DNA of 64,000 bases from JBBDYG01 sp040901765 (GTDB taxonomy: Bacteria; Planctomycetota; Planctomycetia; Pirellulales; Lacipirellulaceae), in the NCBI GenBank assembly GCA_040901765.1, contig JBBDYG010000099.1:1-64000 (forward strand). Direction: 5' to 3'. The translations under genes were made by a program, and so were the position numbers. Shown in pieces: positions 7,536 through 15,430 of the stretch. The notes beneath the pieces are model-generated. The model did no database searches. It saw only the letters and a list, made by a program, of their open reading frames with translations, and was not told where the DNA came from. Within the stretch, counting starts at the first letter, position 1. Each line of letters begins with the position of its first letter.

Positions 7536-10361
7536 CTATTCCAATCCCATAATTCGCAAGCTCTCAATCCCGCGGTCATCCACAATCTTCACCGCTACGC
7601 GGCCATGCGTCCCAGCCTCGAAGGGTAGCGAAGTAGTCCCGCGGTACTCTTCGATCAGGTCTTCGTCGATCTCGGCTTTGAGATTCTTCGCGAGTCTTGC
7701 CCAGCCATCTTTCTCGCCGGCCATCGGAAAGAACACTTGCCGCGGGTAGATGCTGCGGCCGTCGTAGTCGGTGTCGAGCAGCCACATGGCGATGCGCGTG
7801 GTGTCGCCGGAGTCGATCGCGCCGGTGCGGGTGTTGTAGTAGTCGAAGCCGTGGATGGTGATTTGGTATAGCGCCGCGGTCGGGGACGACGCGGCTCGCG
7901 GAGGGAGTTGAGTCACTTCCACGTCCGGTTGCCCAATCAACCAATAGCTGTCGTTACTGATTCGTTTCTTTTTGAGGTCATCGGTGAGCAGGTCGGCGTT
8001 CATTTGGGCTTTAAGGAGCGTGACGCCGGGCCAGTTGGTTTCGTCGATGTCTTTGGCCGCTTCGGGGTCGAATTGGAACGCGGCGAAGATAACCAGCTTG
8101 GGTTTGGGCCGCAGCGACTCGGCCTCGTCGAGCGCGCGGGCGACTTGCTTTTGCTCCAAGGGCGCATGCTCGGGGCCGAACGAGATGACGGCCCGTTGTG
8201 GACAAGTCTCTCCGAGACTCGAATTCGCGTCTCCACTGTGGGGCAGTTTCTCCGAAACTGCCTTCGCGTCTCGGAGAGACGCGGCCACAGGGCTTTTCGT
8301 CTCCGCGTCGGCATGAAGCCAGCGGGTGCCGCCAAGAACTTCGACCCGCGAAAATTCGATGCGCTGTCCGCCGCGGCCACGGATGCCGGTTTTGAGTAGC
8401 TCGTCGCGCCATTCCGATTGGCGGACGGTTTCGCCGCGACGGGCAACGTCATTGTTCGGAGCCCGCAGCGCAAGCAAGGGTGATGCGTTGGCGTTATCGG
8501 TCGTGGGTGTCCCTTGCTTGCGCTGCGGGCTCCCGTCAACATCGTCGAGCGGCATGACCGTTGCGGCGGGGACGGCTTCGACGGTGAAGGGGCCGGTGAC
8601 GCGGGCCTTCGTGCGGTCGATCAGCGGCTGGTCGTAGAGCGTTTCCTGGTCGGCGTACTTGGCGATCGCCGCGTCGATGGCGGCGCGGGTCATGCCGGGC
8701 TTGATTTCCGGGTTGTTGGCGATCGACTTGAGCGTGACGTGCGGCACCGTTTTGTACTTGAAGCCGCTGCCGACGCCTTCGTCCGGGTGTGCGAGTTGGT
8801 AGTACTTGAAATCGTGGGCGGTCATCAACCGCTGCTTGGCGAGCGTGACGGCCACGCGCGACGTGTCGCAGGTGATCCACCGCCGGCCCCACTGCTCGGC
8901 GACGTACGCCGTCGTCCCCGAGCCGCACGTGGGGTCGAAGACGAGGTCGCCGGGGTCGGTCGACAAGAGTATGCAACGTTCAATGACTTTTACGTTTGTT
9001 TGGACAGCATAAAGCTTTTCATCAGTAAAGCTACCGGTGCTCGTATCGATCCAAATGTTTCCTCGTTCGGTGAATGGGAAGTCATCAGCAAACCGCCTGT
9101 ATTGAATACTGTTCTTCGCTACATGGACGCGCCCGGCGGTGGCGAGGGATTCCATACCCTCTGGATAGTTTGCTTTCCAATGGGAATTTGGTGCAGGCGT
9201 GTAAACCGTTCCGTCGTATTCGAATGGTTGCGGTTCTGATGCAGCACCTTGCGATTGCAAGTCACCGGGCTTATACAACGTCGCATGATTTGGCACTGGT
9301 TGTTGTCTTCGCTTTTCTGCTGCGGAAACTCCGCGATATGAGCCGTCGTCTAGCAAAACCCACCTCGCATTACCTTGACCAGGGACCGTCTCCTGGTCCT
9401 CATACAACTTCCGCACCTTAAGCGCAGGCTTGTGCTTTGCATACCACAGTAGGAAGTCGCCGAGAGTGGACAGCGTTGATGTTGCAAACCCAGAAGTGGT
9501 CTGGAACGTGATTAATGAGACAAAGTTCTCCGGCTGGAACACTTCGTCCATTAAGTCGCGCACACGGTGGACATTCTCATCATTGATCTGCACAAAGATC
9601 GAGCCGCTTTCGTGGAGCAGCTCGCGGGCCAAGAGCAGACGGTCGCGGAGGTAGGTGAGGTAGCTGTGGATGCCGAGTTCCCAGGTGTCGCGGAAGGCGC
9701 GGATGGTTTCGGGTTCTTGGGTGAGGTCTTCGTCGCGGCCGTCTTTCACGTCGCGGCGGTTGGTGAAGGGTTGGAAGTTCGAGCCGTAGCGGATGCCGTA
9801 GGGCGGGTCGAGGTAGACCATCTGCACCTTGCCGGCCAGGCCTTCCTTTTCCAGCAGCGAGTTCATCACCAACAGCGAGTCGCCGGCGATGAGGCGGTTC
9901 GACCAGTTGTGCTGGTGCTGGTAGAACTCGACCGCGTCGCGGATGGGAGGGTTCTGCTCGGGCTGCTCGAAGAGGAAGGCTTGCTGGCGAGCGCCTCCCT
10001 CCCCAGCCCTCCCCGCAAGGGGGAGGGAGCCAATCCCATTTCCATTTACCTTCCTCACCGCCTGAATGATTGTCTTGGGGTCGATCCGCTCGTGAACGTG
10101 AAGCGAGACGGTCGGCACCTCGAAGCTGGTATGCTCGGCCTTGCCGGCCCAGACGAGTTGCGGGTCGAGGTGGGGATCGTACTGGTAGGTCTTGCGGCCG
10201 GAATCGGGGTCGGTGTCGGGCGTGACGAGACCGACGGGCGGGTTGTTGGGGCGCTTTTCGTCCGCGTGGTCGTACTGCTCGATTTGCCGTTTGGAGGGTT
10301 TTTTAGCCGGCTTCGACTTTTTCTCGACGGACGGTTTTGCTGTGGATTTTTTCTTTGCCAT
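7536..10361 (-). CDS. Type III-like site-specific DNA methyltransferase (Mod), beta class
   Basis: A 941-residue adenine-type methyltransferase. The catalytic DPPYG motif (about residue 186) precedes the SAM-binding motif FDPTCGSGTT (about 474), which is the beta-class order. The segment between them carries target recognition. ATG 10361 is chosen because the lysine-rich AKKKSTAKPSVEKKSKPAKK follows; the open frame extends only 11 residues more, across a repeat. Three palindromic repeats are translated in frame (about residues 110-122, 610-634 and 694-718). The central part (about 8970-9600) is AT-richer than the rest. Its partners are the next two genes on the same strand. Confidence 0.88.
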   Translation of the reverse strand: MAKKKSTAKPSVEKKSKPAKKPSKRQIEQYDHADEKRPNNPPVGLVTPDTDPDSGRKTYQYDPHLDPQLVWAGKAEHTSFEVPTVSLHVHERIDPKTIIQAVRKVNGNGIGSLPLAGRAGEGGARQQAFLFEQPEQNPPIRDAVEFYQHQHNWSNRLIAGDSLLVMNSLLEKEGLAGKVQMVYLDPPYGIRYGSNFQPFTNRRDVKDGRDEDLTQEPETIRAFRDTWELGIHSYLTYLRDRLLLARELLHESGSIFVQINDENVHRVRDLMDEVFQPENFVSLITFQTTSGFATSTLSTLGDFLLWYAKHKPALKVRKLYEDQETVPGQGNARWVLLDDGSYRGVSAAEKRRQQPVPNHATLYKPGDLQSQGAASEPQPFEYDGTVYTPAPNSHWKANYPEGMESLATAGRVHVAKNSIQYRRFADDFPFTERGNIWIDTSTGSFTDEKLYAVQTNVKVIERCILLSTDPGDLVFDPTCGSGTTAYVAEQWGRRWITCDTSRVAVTLAKQRLMTAHDFKYYQLAHPDEGVGSGFKYKTVPHVTLKSIANNPEIKPGMTRAAIDAAIAKYADQETLYDQPLIDRTKARVTGPFTVEAVPAATVMPLDDVDGSPQRKQGTPTTDNANASPLLALRAPNNDVARRGETVRQSEWRDELLKTGIRGRGGQRIEFSRVEVLGGTRWLHADAETKSPVAASLRDAKAVSEKLPHSGDANSSLGETCPQRAVISFGPEHAPLEQKQVARALDEAESLRPKPKLVIFAAFQFDPEAAKDIDETNWPGVTLLKAQMNADLLTDDLKKKRISNDSYWLIGQPDVEVTQLPPRAASSPTAALYQITIHGFDYYNTRTGAIDSGDTTRIAMWLLDTDYDGRSIYPRQVFFPMAGEKDGWARLAKNLKAEIDEDLIEEYRGTTSLPFEAGTHGRVAVKIVDDRGIESLRIMGLE
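8206..8280. repeat. Palindromic repeat inside the methyltransferase gene
   Basis: Outer arms GTCTCTCCGAGAC (8206-8218) and GTCTCGGAGAGAC (8268-8280) are perfect 13-base inverted repeats. Inside lies a second hairpin, GGCAGTTT-CTCCG-AAACTGCC (8242-8262). It is translated in frame as part of the Mod protein (ASLRDAKAVSEKLPHSGD). Confidence 0.85.
8459..8532. repeat. Perfect 22-base inverted repeat inside the methyltransferase gene
   Basis: Arms 8459-8480 and 8511-8532 are exact reverse complements over 22 bases (core CCCGCAGCGCAAGCAAGGG), with a 30-base spacer. The element has the look of an intergenic REP-like palindrome but is translated in frame in Mod as a Ser/Pro/Gln-rich stretch (GSPQRKQGTPTTDNANAS). 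Confidence 0.9.
9994..10031. repeat. GC-rich palindrome inside the methyltransferase gene
   Basis: CCTCCCC-GCAA-GGGGGAGG core with CTCCC/GGGAG flanks. It is similar to the intergenic copy at about 3833-3865. It is translated in Mod as GSLPLAGRAGEGGA, between the N-terminal domain and the catalytic domain. Confidence 0.75.
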
Positions 10362-10561
10362 AGCATTCGGTGCGGGGTCGGGAGACCCGCGCATAACCTT
10401 GCGACGGGATAATTGGTGGACAAGGAGCCAGCAATATAGCCTGCGGCTGGCCGCGACGAAACCGGCATATGGCGTGCGATAAGCTATACTTGCACGTCGG
10501 CGCCGGCTGCATCGTCGGGGGGTTACGCCGGGAAATCGCCACTTATTTTCCAGGATCTTTG

Positions 10562-11143
10562 ATGAGAATTTCTTTCACTCGCTTCTTCGCATTGATGGCC
10601 GTGGGATTTTTCATCGCCCGCGGCATGACTGCGCTTGGTTTCGGAGGAAGCCTTCCGAACAACTCGCACCTTCCGGTGTCGGCGCTGCCTGGTGCTTCCG
10701 ACTTGCCGGGGTTCACCGATCCGCGTGGGCGGATTCCGCAGTTGCCGTTTAGCCACTTGTCGGCGCCGGTGCTTCCGCAGGTTGGTCCGCGGCCCGACTT
10801 TGCCACGCAGCCCGACGGGCAGCTTGCGCCGGGGAGCGTCGATCATTTTATGAATATCTATGGACCGACGGAGTTGAAGCGGCTTTATCATTGGCCCAAT
10901 CCGCGGCTGCAAACATTGATGCCCGGCGGCGTGAATGCGGGTTTCTTGGACGATCATTCGCGGCCATTCCCGACGATCTCCCCGCCGACGTTCGGCGTTC
11001 ATTGGATGGGTCCATCCGCTCCGTGGCCCGTGGATCGCCAAGCCGATCGCCAACCGGCACCGATGGATGGCGGAGAAGGCAAGCGAGCGGACGATCGCTT
11101 CGAGCGGGCGATGAATCGGAGTCTCACGCCGGCACGGCCATAA
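10562..11143 (+). CDS. Secreted proline-rich hypothetical protein
   Basis: A 193-residue protein with an N-terminal signal (MRISFTRFFALMAVGFFIARG). The body is rich in Pro, Gly and aromatic residues (PGFTDPRGRIPQLPFSHL; YHWPNPRLQTLMPGG), with no known motif and no cysteines. ATG 10562 is preferred over the open frame from 10469 because it places the signal at the N-terminus. It may be an envelope protein; no homologue is recognised. Confidence 0.55.
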   Translation: MRISFTRFFALMAVGFFIARGMTALGFGGSLPNNSHLPVSALPGASDLPGFTDPRGRIPQLPFSHLSAPVLPQVGPRPDFATQPDGQLAPGSVDHFMNIYGPTELKRLYHWPNPRLQTLMPGGVNAGFLDDHSRPFPTISPPTFGVHWMGPSAPWPVDRQADRQPAPMDGGEGKRADDRFERAMNRSLTPARP

Positions 11144-11149
11144 ACAAAA

Positions 11150-11234
11150 GGCTGTCGGCTATCGGCTATCGGCTGTCGGCCAGAGGCCGGTTTGCGTTTT
11201 TTCTGGCCGATAGCCGGTAGCCGACAGCCGACAG
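11150..11234. repeat. Inverted repeat of the GGCTGTCGGCTATCGGC family
   Basis: The left arm (11150-11190, alternating GGCTATC/GGCTGTC units) and right arm (11203-11234, TAGCCGGTAGCCGACAGCC) can fold into a long hairpin. It lies between the convergent 10562-11143 gene and leuA, 5 bases from the leuA stop, so it may act as a terminator. Related sequence is at 14112-14167. Confidence 0.8.
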
Positions 11235-11238
11235 CGAT

Positions 11239-12798
11239 TCACACTGCGTCGTGATGCCCCACCTCCAGCGGTTGCCCCGCTCCGGATAACACCCGGTTGA
11301 TGACGTTCAGAAACGCCAGCGTGCTGGCCTCGACCGTGTCGGTCGAGACGCTACGGCCGCGGTAGACCCGCTGGTTGTGTTCCGCTTCGATCGTGGATTC
11401 GCCCTGTGCATCTTTGCCGCGGGTGATGCTGTGAACGTGGAAGTCGCGCACGACGACCGACACACCGGTGATTTTTTCAATCGCCAGGAACAGCGCGTCG
11501 AGGGGGCCGTCGCCACAGGTGAGAGTCTCGGTTCGCTCGACGCCCTCACGCTGGAGCGTGACCGTAGCCGTTGGCTCATTGGCCGAAGAAGCATTTACGC
11601 TGTAGGTTACGAGCTTCCACTCTGCTGCATCGCCGCTGTTGCTCTTTTCGATCAAGGCGGCGATATCGGCGTCGTAGACTTCCTTCTTTTTATCGGCAAG
11701 CTTCTTGAACTCATCGAACACCCGGTTCAGCTCATCGCCGGAGAGGCGGTAGCCGAGCACTTTGGCGCGATCGGCCAGGGCCGCGCGGCCGCTGTGCTTG
11801 CCCAGCACGAGATCGGTCTTCGTGAAGCCGACATCCTCGGGCCGCATGATTTCGTAGGTCGAGCGCTCCTTGAGCATTCCATCTTGGTGAATTCCGGCTT
11901 CGTGGGCGAAGGCATTTCGGCCCACGATGGCCTTGTTACGTTGGACCTGCATGCCAGTGACGTTGGCGACGAGCCGGCTGGTTGGCACGAGGCGCACGGT
12001 GTTGATCCGCGTCTCGGCTTGATAGTAATCGTGCCGCGTGCGGAGGGTCATGACCACTTCTTCGAGCGAGCAATTTCCGGCCCGTTCACCGAGGCCGTTG
12101 ATGGTGCATTCGATTTGGCCGGCGCCGTTTTCGACGGCCGACAGGCTGTTCGCAACCGCGAGGCCCAGATCGTTGTGGCAATGAACGCTAATGACGGCCC
12201 GGTCGATGTTTGGCACGCGATCGACGAGGTTCTTGATCACGCCGCCCATGTGCTTCGGCGTCGCGTAACCGACGGTATCGGGGATGTTCACCGTGGTAGC
12301 GCCCGCGGCTATGGCAGCCTCGACGACCGCGCAGAGAAAATCGGGTTCCGTGCGGGCAGCGTCCTCGGGCGAAAACTCGATGTTGCCGCAGTACCCGGCA
12401 GCGCGTTTCACTCCGGCAATCGCCCGGTTGATGATCTCCTCTTTGCCCATCTTCAGCTTGAACTCGCGATGAATCGCGCTGGTGGCGAGAAACACGTGAA
12501 TCCGCGGGTCCTCCGCGTGTTGCAGGGCCTCCCATGCGCGATCGATGTCTTGGTCGTTGCACCGCGCGAGGCCACAGACGGTCACACCGCGGATCACGTT
12601 TGCGATTTCGCGAACCGCTGCGAAGTCGCCCGGCGAAGCGATCGGAAATCCGGCCTCGATGACGTCGACATTCAGGTCCACGAGCGCCTGGGCAACTTCC
12701 AGCTTCTCGCTGAGATTCATGCTCGCGCCGGGCGATTGCTCGCCGTCGCGCAGCGTCGTGTCGAAGATTACGATGCGGCGTGATTGAGTGGAGTCCAT
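11239..12798 (-). CDS. leuA: 2-isopropylmalate synthase
   Basis: This 519-residue enzyme condenses acetyl-CoA with 2-oxoisovalerate, the first committed step of leucine synthesis. The N-terminal catalytic TIM barrel begins with FDTTLRDGEQSPGASM (metal ligand Asp, catalytic Arg) and contains the HCHNDLGLAVANS metal-binding HxH and INGLGERAGN. The C-terminal third is the LeuA allosteric dimer domain (WKLVTYSVN ... TVTLQ ... DGPLDALFLAI) where leucine binds. ATG 12798 is used; a further 14 codons upstream are open but poor (MISLIFYLQNLVGI). An attenuator with a Leu-rich leader peptide lies 230-350 bases upstream, and a large inverted repeat separates it from the start. No other leu gene is adjacent. 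Confidence 0.95.
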   Translation of the reverse strand: MDSTQSRRIVIFDTTLRDGEQSPGASMNLSEKLEVAQALVDLNVDVIEAGFPIASPGDFAAVREIANVIRGVTVCGLARCNDQDIDRAWEALQHAEDPRIHVFLATSAIHREFKLKMGKEEIINRAIAGVKRAAGYCGNIEFSPEDAARTEPDFLCAVVEAAIAAGATTVNIPDTVGYATPKHMGGVIKNLVDRVPNIDRAVISVHCHNDLGLAVANSLSAVENGAGQIECTINGLGERAGNCSLEEVVMTLRTRHDYYQAETRINTVRLVPTSRLVANVTGMQVQRNKAIVGRNAFAHEAGIHQDGMLKERSTYEIMRPEDVGFTKTDLVLGKHSGRAALADRAKVLGYRLSGDELNRVFDEFKKLADKKKEVYDADIAALIEKSNSGDAAEWKLVTYSVNASSANEPTATVTLQREGVERTETLTCGDGPLDALFLAIEKITGVSVVVRDFHVHSITRGKDAQGESTIEAEHNQRVYRGRSVSTDTVEASTLAFLNVINRVLSGAGQPLEVGHHDAV

Positions 12799-12848
12799 GA
12801 TACCAACCAGATTCTGCAAGTAAAAAATTAGTGAAATCAATTGTTGTT

Positions 12849-13013
12849 ACCACGGAGCCACAGAGGACACAGAGAAAGGTTGCAACCGCTAATCGACGCT
12901 AATAGAACGCTAATAGTCAAAACGTGTTGAATTATTAGCGTCAATTAGCGTTTATCATTGGTTCACGAAAACTTTTCTCCGTGCCCTCCGTGACTCCGTG
13001 GTGCAATCCAATA
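12849..13013. repeat. Nested inverted repeats in the leuA leader region
   Basis: The outer arms read CCACGGAGCCACAGAGG (from about 12850) and CCCTCCGTGACTCCGTGG (to about 13012). The inner arms contain GCTAATCGACGCTAATAG (from about 12888) and ATTAGCGTCAATTAGCG (about 12937-12953). The element lies between the attenuator terminator and the leuA start, so any leuA transcript must read through it. Confidence 0.75.
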
Positions 13014-13025
13014 CGTTAAGCAACG

Positions 13026-13057
13026 AAAAAACCCCGAAGCCGAGAGGCTTCAGGGTT
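13026..13057 (-). terminator. Intrinsic terminator of the leu attenuator
   Basis: On the minus strand AACCCTGAAGCC (13057-13046), loop TCTC and GGCTTCGGGGTT (13041-13030) form a 12-base-pair stem with one G-T pair, running into six T (13031-13026). It points toward leuA and lies downstream of the Leu-rich leader peptide, so it would stop transcription when leucine is plentiful. Confidence 0.88.
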
Positions 13058-13109
13058 CTGGTATGCGTCAATTCTGGCCGTACGAACCCTAAGCCTCGCG
13101 ATTCGCGAG
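13044..13109 (-). promoter_or_regulatory. Attenuator pause hairpin and antiterminator
   Basis: Segment 1/2 hairpin: CTCGCG-AAT-CGCGAG (13109-13095) overlaps the last Leu codons of the leader. Segment 2 GAGGCTTAGGGTTC (13097-13084) can pair with segment 3 GAACCCTGAAGCCTC (13058-13044) over 14 pairs with one bulged base. Segment 3 is also the left arm of the terminator. The two folds exclude each other, as in ribosome-mediated attenuation: a ribosome stalled at the Leu run would mask segment 1, free segment 2 and allow leuA transcription. Confidence 0.85.
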
Positions 13110-13145
13110 TAGCAATAGCGCCAAGCTTAGGAGGTTTAAGTTCAT
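13089..13145 (-). CDS. leuL: Leucine-rich leader peptide of leuA
   Basis: An 18-codon frame from ATG 13145 to TAG 13089: MNLNLLSLALLLLANREA. Eight of 18 codons are Leu, four of them consecutive (CTA TTG CTA CTC at 13118-13107), using TTA, CTC, CTA and TTG. The peptide is followed by the antiterminator/terminator fold, and its stop codon lies within segment 2. No clear Shine-Dalgarno is seen (GCCCAACGAACC before the ATG), which is common in planctomycetes. It presumably acts as a translation sensor of Leu-tRNA and not as a functional peptide. Confidence 0.88.
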   Translation of the reverse strand: MNLNLLSLALLLLANREA

Positions 13146-13182
13146 GGTTCGTTGGGCGGTGGGAATTCGGCCCACTGGTTCA

Positions 13183-13211
13183 AGGGTAGCTGACCGAGGG
13201 CGGGGTGTCAA
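13183..13211 (-). promoter_or_regulatory. Promoter of the leuL-leuA transcript
   Basis: TTGACA (13211-13206), a 17-base spacer and TACCCT (13188-13183). The -35 hexamer is perfect and the -10 keeps TA...T. It places the start of transcription near 13176, about 30 bases before the leader peptide ATG. Confidence 0.65.
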
Positions 13212-13259
13212 GGTTCGGGGTCGCTAAGCCGCGAGCGGCTGTGGTACGATCCGCGAATT

Positions 13260-13493
13260 ATGCCCGGCGAACATCTGGACCTATCGAGCGACCCGCCCCG
13301 GCGGCCCGAAACGGGGCAGGGGAGTGCGCGGCCTTTTCTGGGAATTCGGTTTGCTTGCTGTGATATCTACCAGCGGATTTACCCGAATCGGGGAAGTACC
13401 GCCTATGAAGGGGGCTGTCCGCGGTGTGGCAAACCGGTGCGACTCTTAATCGGCCCGGGGGGGACCGATGCGCGGTTTTTTGAGGTCTCGTGA
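13260..13493 (+). CDS. Small zinc-ribbon-like protein
   Basis: A 77-residue protein. After a Pro/Arg-rich start, it has a conserved-looking core: LGIRFACCDIYQRIYPNRGS, then CPRCGKPVRLLIGPGG. The two Cys pairs (CC and CxxC) and their spacing suggest a zinc ribbon. It lies upstream of another small gene on the same strand. Its function is unknown; a lineage-specific conserved protein is the best description. Confidence 0.6.
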   Translation: MPGEHLDLSSDPPRRPETGQGSARPFLGIRFACCDIYQRIYPNRGSTAYEGGCPRCGKPVRLLIGPGGTDARFFEVS

Positions 13494-13625
13494 TGGGCAC
13501 ACAGGAACGCGCTCCGCTCCGAGGACGAAGTTCACCCGCCGTGGTGGGCGTCGCGGCTAACGGGCGCTGCTAGCTTCGTGAGGCGGCGTTGCGACGGGAC
13601 GACCGCTCTTCTATTATCCCCGCCC

Positions 13626-14111
13626 ATGCTTCTCGATTTTGAAGTCCAGCGCTGTACGCGCCGCTGCGCCGAGACGCAGCGCGAGCTGTTGCCGGGAGAG
13701 TGGTTCCATTCGGTTCTCGTAGCCGACGGGGCCGACGTTGTCCGGCGCAACTATTGCGCGGAGGCGTGGGTAGGTCCGCCGGAGAAGTGCATTGGCTGGT
13801 GGAAGTCGCGGTTGCCGATCGATACGGCCACGAAGCCGAGGCTTGCGCCCAACGACGTGCTGCTCGAACTTTTGGACTGCTGGGAAGACGAACTGGAGAA
13901 ACAGGACGCGCGGTACGTGCTCACGCTGCTTCTCATTCGACGGCGAGTACTTCGTGTCGAAGATGTGGACGATCCGATGCCGGACACGCTGCAAGTTTAC
14001 TGCCCGCGGCGCGAGACCACGTACCAGATTGCTGCGATCGATCCAACGGCCGAACGGATTGCGGAAATTCAGCAGGAACTCGCGGAGCTGTTATATGCCG
14101 GTTCATTTTGA
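13626..14111 (+). CDS. Conserved hypothetical protein with N-terminal cysteines
   Basis: A 161-residue protein starting at ATG 13626 (LLDFEVQRCTRRCAETQREL). It has paired Cys residues near the N-terminus, a middle CIGWWKSRLP and an acidic helical C-terminus (AERIAEIQQELAELLYAGSF). The Cys pattern resembles a metal-binding motif. The core looks like planctomycete proteins of unknown role encoded near housekeeping genes. The open frame reaches back to 13578, but those 16 codons look non-coding. Confidence 0.6.
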   Translation: MLLDFEVQRCTRRCAETQRELLPGEWFHSVLVADGADVVRRNYCAEAWVGPPEKCIGWWKSRLPIDTATKPRLAPNDVLLELLDCWEDELEKQDARYVLTLLLIRRRVLRVEDVDDPMPDTLQVYCPRRETTYQIAAIDPTAERIAEIQQELAELLYAGSF

Positions 14112-14167
14112 GGCGATCGGCTGTCGGCCAGAAGTTGGCCTGTGCTTTGACCGGCCGACAGCTTTTT
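14112..14167. repeat. Inverted repeat of the GGCTGTCGGCC family
   Basis: CGGCTGTCGGCCAGAAG (from about 14118) and CCGGCCGACAGC (about 14152-14163) form a hairpin just after a stop codon, ending in a short T run. It may serve as a terminator and is related to 11150-11234. Confidence 0.7.
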
Positions 14168-14209
14168 AACAAGCCAGACTTAAATATTTTCGCTTAGGGC
14201 ACAAAGGTC

Positions 14210-15391
14210 ATGATGACGCAAATGCCGCCGATCGACGTATCTCGGAGGTTCTCGCGCTGTTGGTATGGAGCGATGCTGATTCTGACCGTCGTGGCCAGTT
14301 CCGGTGCGAGTTGCTCGCCCGGCTGGCGGAATCCGTGGGCATCGCTCGGACCGCCGGCGCCGTCGGTCTTGGCAACCGGCGCGTCGGTGCCGGAAATCAT
14401 TGCGGCGGTGAACCAGAACACGGCACGAATTCAGACCTACACGGCCAATAATGCGACGCTTACGGTCCCCGGCATGCCGGGACCGATGTTGCAAGGCAAC
14501 ATTGCGATCGAACGGCCGCAGCGATTCCGCCTGCGGGCCGGCACGGCACTGACGGGGCCGGAACTCGATCTGGGCAGCAACGAACAACTCTTTTGGTTCT
14601 GGGTGAAACGCAATGTGCCCCCCGCCCTGTATTACACGCGGCACGAACAATACATGACCAGCGCCGCGCGGCAGGTGCTGCCGGTGGAGCCGTCGTGGCT
14701 GATGGATGCGCTTGGCTTAATCACGCTCGACCCCAATGCCGCTTACGAGGGCCCGTTTGTCAAGTCCGATGGTTCGATGGAGCTACGTGGCCAAATCGCG
14801 ACGCCCTCGGGGACGATGACTCGGGTCGTGGTGGTCGATCCGAACCGAGCGTGGGTACTCGAGCAACATCTTTACGATCCAGCCGGGAAGCGCGTTGCCA
14901 GCGCCGTCGCCCAGCGGCATCGGTACGATCCGATCAACCAGGTGTCGCTGCCGGAACGAGTGGCGATCAACGTGCCGGGGGCGCAGCTTGCGCTGACGCT
15001 CGACATGGGCCAAATCGCGGTGAACCAACCGGTCGGCGACGCGCAAATGTTTGCACTACCTGTAATCGACGGATTTCCGGCCGTTGATTTGAGCACGATG
15101 GGACCTCCACCAGTCGGCGTCGCTCCAGTCACGAGTGCTGCCGCATCGGAACTGCCTGCGATGCCGTCGCCCTATGCACGATTTCGTCAACCGGTGTTGC
15201 CGAATCAGCCTAAGTTGCCCGTGGACAGCGGCGTTGTGCCAGTAAGTTGGCAGGAAGTGGGCGCGGTCTCGACGACCAACGCGCCACCGCAAGAGATCCC
15301 ACTGCCAAACGCAGTGCCCGTCGATCCGCTGCCGCCGGAGGCCAGCGAGCCTGTGATTGGCCGGCTGCCACCGAATGGGGTGGAATTCTGA
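14210..15391 (+). CDS. Putative outer-membrane-directed lipoprotein, LolA-like fold
   Basis: A 393-residue protein with a signal segment (YGAMLILTVVASSGASC) that ends in a lipobox cysteine. The body has NQNTARIQTYTANNATLTV, GNIAIERPQRFRL, and FWFWVKRNVPPALYY, the strand pattern of LolA/LppX-like lipoprotein carriers (DUF4292 type). The C-terminal 90 residues are Pro-rich and disordered. AAAGG lies 4-8 bases before the ATG 14210. The next gene begins 39 bases after the stop. Fold assignment is by pattern only. Confidence 0.6.
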   Translation: MMTQMPPIDVSRRFSRCWYGAMLILTVVASSGASCSPGWRNPWASLGPPAPSVLATGASVPEIIAAVNQNTARIQTYTANNATLTVPGMPGPMLQGNIAIERPQRFRLRAGTALTGPELDLGSNEQLFWFWVKRNVPPALYYTRHEQYMTSAARQVLPVEPSWLMDALGLITLDPNAAYEGPFVKSDGSMELRGQIATPSGTMTRVVVVDPNRAWVLEQHLYDPAGKRVASAVAQRHRYDPINQVSLPERVAINVPGAQLALTLDMGQIAVNQPVGDAQMFALPVIDGFPAVDLSTMGPPPVGVAPVTSAAASELPAMPSPYARFRQPVLPNQPKLPVDSGVVPVSWQEVGAVSTTNAPPQEIPLPNAVPVDPLPPEASEPVIGRLPPNGVEF

Positions 15392-15430
15392 CGAATCGCA
15401 GTGCCCGACCGGCCAGCGTAGAATGGTGGC

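Noticed and set aside
9567..10412. Plus-strand open frame opposite the methyltransferase N-terminus
   Set aside because: Val/Ala/Gly-rich shadow of the GC-rich mod gene.
11377..12783. Long open frame on the plus strand opposite leuA
   Set aside because: It is the antisense shadow of a strongly conserved leuA; the translation has no family features.
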